The position numbers and the translations under genes were made by a program. Of a stretch of DNA of 64,000 bases, positions 61,764 to 64,000 are shown piece after piece. The DNA is from Nitrospirae bacterium MYbinv3 (GTDB taxonomy: Bacteria; Nitrospirota; Thermodesulfovibrionia; Thermodesulfovibrionales; Magnetobacteriaceae), in NCBI GenBank assembly GCA_002753395.1, contig PEAB01000006.1, positions 1 through 64,000 of the forward strand. The letters are read 5' to 3'. Each line of letters opens with the position of its first letter. The stretch's first letter is position 1. Below the pieces are notes generated by a model. That model did not search any database and was not told the DNA's origin. It saw only the letters and a program-made list of their open reading frames with translations.

Positions 61764-63392
61764 TTATCTCATGAATTGCCTTAGAGCCATCATAGCCTGA
61801 TTTTTAAGTGTCTTAACATATTTAAGCCGCTTGGGATCGAATGCCTTTGGATCAATATTTATCCAATCGCCATATATTAAGGCTATAGGCACCTTTTGCA
61901 TCGAAACGGGGATCATCATAAAGGCCTTTGGATTATAGACTGAGCGCAGCCATGGCGGCATTCGAGTTAGAACCTCGACGTCGTTTACATTGTTTATAAT
62001 AACTATAGAGTCATTATTTAGCGTTAGATTAAATACATCATTTAAGGATCTGTTGATTGGGAAACGAAACCCCTTAACTAGTCTTCCTATATCAGCTCCA
62101 AAGCCAAAACGTCCACTCATAAAAGGCTCTTTGGATTCTTTGATAGTTATGATAATTCGATTAAAACTCATTCCTCTGTAAAGGACCTCTAAAATCATAC
62201 GCAAAACGTCATTTAAAGATGTACTCTCAGCCAGGGTGTCGGATACTTCTACAATCCCTTTTGTAAGAATGGCCTCAGGTGTTATAGGTTCCTCGCTGTC
62301 CTCTCCTCTTTCCTTCTTGTTGTCAATTATCTGAATAGGGCCTTTCGATACAAAACTTGTTGGCTCAGGTTCCATCATATCCATGGTGAGTTCCAACATC
62401 TCTGTACTCTTATCAGCTTTCTTTGACTTGTCTTTGCCTGTCATAAAATAGCTTAGATGGTTCAGAAAGTGGCTCTGGTCCGATTTAAAATTGTAGTTTT
62501 CACAATAGACCATTAATTCTTCGTAGGCGATCTTAAGAACGTCTTGTATCATTGCCTCATCTGATTTGAAACAATCGTCAAAGTGACGTTTAAAGGCGGT
62601 TAAAGCCTTCTGCCAGTCATCCATGTTGAGTTGTGTGTTGTCCATTAATTCGCACAACTTACTTGAAAAAATAGACAGCGTTCTTATCATTTCCAAGTCG
62701 GTATTGGGCTTATTTAGCCTGTACAAAGGGGTTTTACGCATACAAGACACGATGTTATCTGAAAACTTCCAATGCTTGGCTATCTCCATACCTATAGTGT
62801 CGTATGACATCTTTAAGACATTAATAGCCATATCCTCTTCAGAAACCTTTTGAGCAGCAGCATACTCCTTTATCTTCTTTTGTTCCTCGGGCAGATAATA
62901 CCTAACCAGTAGCTTACCAAGGTCGTGAAACATAGAACATATGAAGGCTTCTTCTACCTCTTGAACGCCTAACCGCTTACCCATCTCCTTTGCTATTATA
63001 GAACACATAAACGAGGTCATATAGGACTCTCTGACGTCCATATCTATGGACTTGTCCTTAATCTTCTCAAAGCTCATAAGGGATAGTGCAGCATCTCTCA
63101 CCTGATGAAACCCCATTATTTGAACTGCACGGGAGATGGTGTTGATCTTGCTCGTGCCGTGATATTTGATATAATAGGGTGCGTTAACCATCTTGAGTAA
63201 CTTGTTGGACAAGGCTATGTCATCTAGGATAGTGTTTGTAAGATCAGTTATCGATGCCTCGCTGGTGGATGCCGTTTGCTTACTCACAAGGGATATCGTG
63301 CGCGTCATGGCCGGAAAATCCTTGTGCTTACTTATTGTCTCCAATAAACGCTTTAAAACTGGTATCTTTTTATCTTCAGCCACATCTACCAT
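61764..63392 (-). CDS. HDOD domain protein with C-terminal GAF domain
   Basis: A 542-residue signalling protein. The HDOD domain covers about 15-215: DLTNTILDDIALSNKLLKMVNAPYY near 47, ISRAVQIMGFHQVRDAALS near 85, and SMFHDLGKLLVRYYLP near 150, which keeps an HD pair that many HDOD proteins have lost. A linker with acidic and lysine-rich stretches follows (about 325-365). A GAF-like domain ends the protein (about 375-535, STSLNDVLRMILEVLYRGMSFNRIII). HDOD proteins commonly act in cyclic di-GMP, motility or stress signalling; the partner is unknown. A family A element lies 45 bp upstream of its start. Confidence 0.9.
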   Translation of the reverse strand: MVDVAEDKKIPVLKRLLETISKHKDFPAMTRTISLVSKQTASTSEASITDLTNTILDDIALSNKLLKMVNAPYYIKYHGTSKINTISRAVQIMGFHQVRDAALSLMSFEKIKDKSIDMDVRESYMTSFMCSIIAKEMGKRLGVQEVEEAFICSMFHDLGKLLVRYYLPEEQKKIKEYAAAQKVSEEDMAINVLKMSYDTIGMEIAKHWKFSDNIVSCMRKTPLYRLNKPNTDLEMIRTLSIFSSKLCELMDNTQLNMDDWQKALTAFKRHFDDCFKSDEAMIQDVLKIAYEELMVYCENYNFKSDQSHFLNHLSYFMTGKDKSKKADKSTEMLELTMDMMEPEPTSFVSKGPIQIIDNKKERGEDSEEPITPEAILTKGIVEVSDTLAESTSLNDVLRMILEVLYRGMSFNRIIITIKESKEPFMSGRFGFGADIGRLVKGFRFPINRSLNDVFNLTLNNDSIVIINNVNDVEVLTRMPPWLRSVYNPKAFMMIPVSMQKVPIALIYGDWINIDPKAFDPKRLKYVKTLKNQAMMALRQFMR

Positions 63393-63437
63393 ATATAATT
63401 ATAACATATTAGTTTTAAAAAAGACAATGTGTTTTTT

Positions 63438-63570
63438 GGGTGCATAAGAAACTTATGGGGGACAATAAAAATTAATGGGGTCAAGGGGTCTGGTCCCCTT
63501 GTGGGTGGGTCTGAGGGAGGGCAAAGCCCTCCATTCTATTCAAAAATCCCCACGACTTTCTTATGCACCC
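63438..63570 (-). mobile_element. Family A MITE-like element, complete, with 8-bp duplication
   Basis: The element is 133 bp, with ends GGGTGCATAAGAA and TTCTTATGCACCC (perfect 13-bp inverted pair). In reverse orientation it differs from the copy at 44823-44955 by only a handful of bases. Flanks TGTTTTTT at 63430-63437 and 63571-63578 are identical. The remaining intergenic sequence (63579-63716) shows only the promoter region of the next gene. Confidence 0.88.
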
Positions 63571-63716
63571 TGTTTTTTTTATAGCAGGCTTGGATTTAAT
63601 AAATACAAAACAATATTGTATTTTAGTGCTTCCAACGTGTATGCTACCCCTTGTGTAAGACAAATCCATCGTGCTATCATTATAATAATATATTAAAAGA
63701 GGTTGGGGCTATAGCA

Positions 63717-64000
63717 ATGTATGCGTCAGAAGAGAGAGTAGACAGGTTGGAGTGTCTCATCGCTGAGGCAGTCGAGCTTCACAAGGGATTGGTTGTTCGC
63801 TTTGAGGAGAGGGATCGGCAGCTCTCAGAACAAGTTTGTCAATACATAGAACAAGCACAACGGGATAGGGATGCTATAAGCAAGGCATTTGATAGGTCTG
63901 ATGCGCAGCTTGTGAAGACAGATGAACAGCTTGCAAGGCGGGAGAAGGAGACCGATAAATTAGACAAATTGGTTAAACAAACCACAGATGCTGTCAATAA
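63717..64000 (+). CDS. Coiled-coil protein, 3' end outside the window (partial)
   Basis: An ATG with AAGAGG about 15 bp upstream opens a frame that stays open to the window edge (94 complete codons). The visible part is almost entirely charged helix: MYASEERVDRLECLIAEAVE, then repeated EERDRQLSEQ and SDAQLVKTDEQLARREKET-type heptads. This is the look of the N-terminal coiled coil of DUF3782-like proteins, which often end in a PD-(D/E)XK nuclease-like domain; that part would lie beyond the edge. The assignment is tentative. Confidence 0.65.
   Translation, partial: MYASEERVDRLECLIAEAVELHKGLVVRFEERDRQLSEQVCQYIEQAQRDRDAISKAFDRSDAQLVKTDEQLARREKETDKLDKLVKQTTDAVN

Overview
This 64 kb stretch looks like the chromosome of a Gram-negative, motile, environmental bacterium. 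It encodes TolC and periplasmic-adaptor efflux parts, lipoproteins, lytic transglycosylases, MotAB and DAP-pathway lysine synthesis. It also carries MqnD (futalosine-route menaquinone), FmdE, a PocR-type sensor, an HDOD protein and Rpn-family nucleases. The very high density of short interspersed repeats, together with Rpn proteins and large PAS/GAF kinases, is most like the Nitrospirota (Thermodesulfovibrionia, for example Magnetobacterium relatives). That placement is inference; no rRNA or tRNA gene was recognised.

Layout. 0-3.2 kb: a decayed and an intact universal stress protein, a small DUF1634-like membrane protein and a TSUP-family exporter, all on minus. 3.8-5.8 kb: an alpha/beta hydrolase and IlvE. 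6.2-9.1 kb: a YtkA-like protein, a TolC protein and a CusB-like adaptor, with no RND pump. 9.3-15.7 kb: two large histidine kinases and a response regulator. 16.4-25 kb: FmdE, an Rpn nuclease, MutS2, a TPR lipoprotein, YjbQ, CoaE, an unknown 110-aa protein, RlmB, GtrA and PdxA. 25.2-27.5 kb: a response regulator, CheC and histidine kinase operon. 27.6-34 kb: a four-gene unit of unknown role (zinc-ribbon/TM/NTF2-like protein, TIR protein, helical-repeat protein, SPFH-like repeat protein). 34.3-36.4 kb: lysA-dapF. 37-38.7 kb: motAB behind a sigma-54-type promoter. 39-43.8 kb: a coiled-coil membrane protein, a GGDEF/degenerate-EAL protein and a TgpA-type transglutaminase. 43.9-49.2 kb: Rpn, ProC, Slt, MqnD and HIT. 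49.7-55.6 kb: CobH, an aminotransferase, rpsO-pnp and an M16 peptidase. 55.8-63.4 kb: an MltD-like protein, a coiled-coil protein plus Ser/Thr kinase pair, and an HDOD-GAF protein. A coiled-coil ORF runs off the right edge.

Intergenic space is dominated by at least three families of non-autonomous, MITE-like elements whose boundaries can be read directly. Family A is 133 bp with 13-bp inverted ends GGGTGCATAAGAA and 8-9 bp target duplications. Family B is about 164 bp with ends TAATGCTGTTGACTTAAG and 11-bp duplications, repeatedly inside the same target motif. Family C is about 167 bp, ends GTATC(T/A)TCTT, with two REP-like hairpins and an 8-bp duplication. Families A and B share a G-rich palindromic core. 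Further families (D and E) are present as fragments.

The best candidate for an undescribed system is the TIR locus at 27.6-34 kb. The C-terminal helical segment of the TIR protein matches, without gaps, an N-terminal segment of the neighbouring helical-repeat protein, which suggests an adaptor-adaptor link of the kind used in bacterial conflict systems. The kinase pair at 57.5-61.7 kb may be related: its first protein ends in a motif resembling the end of the SPFH-like protein.
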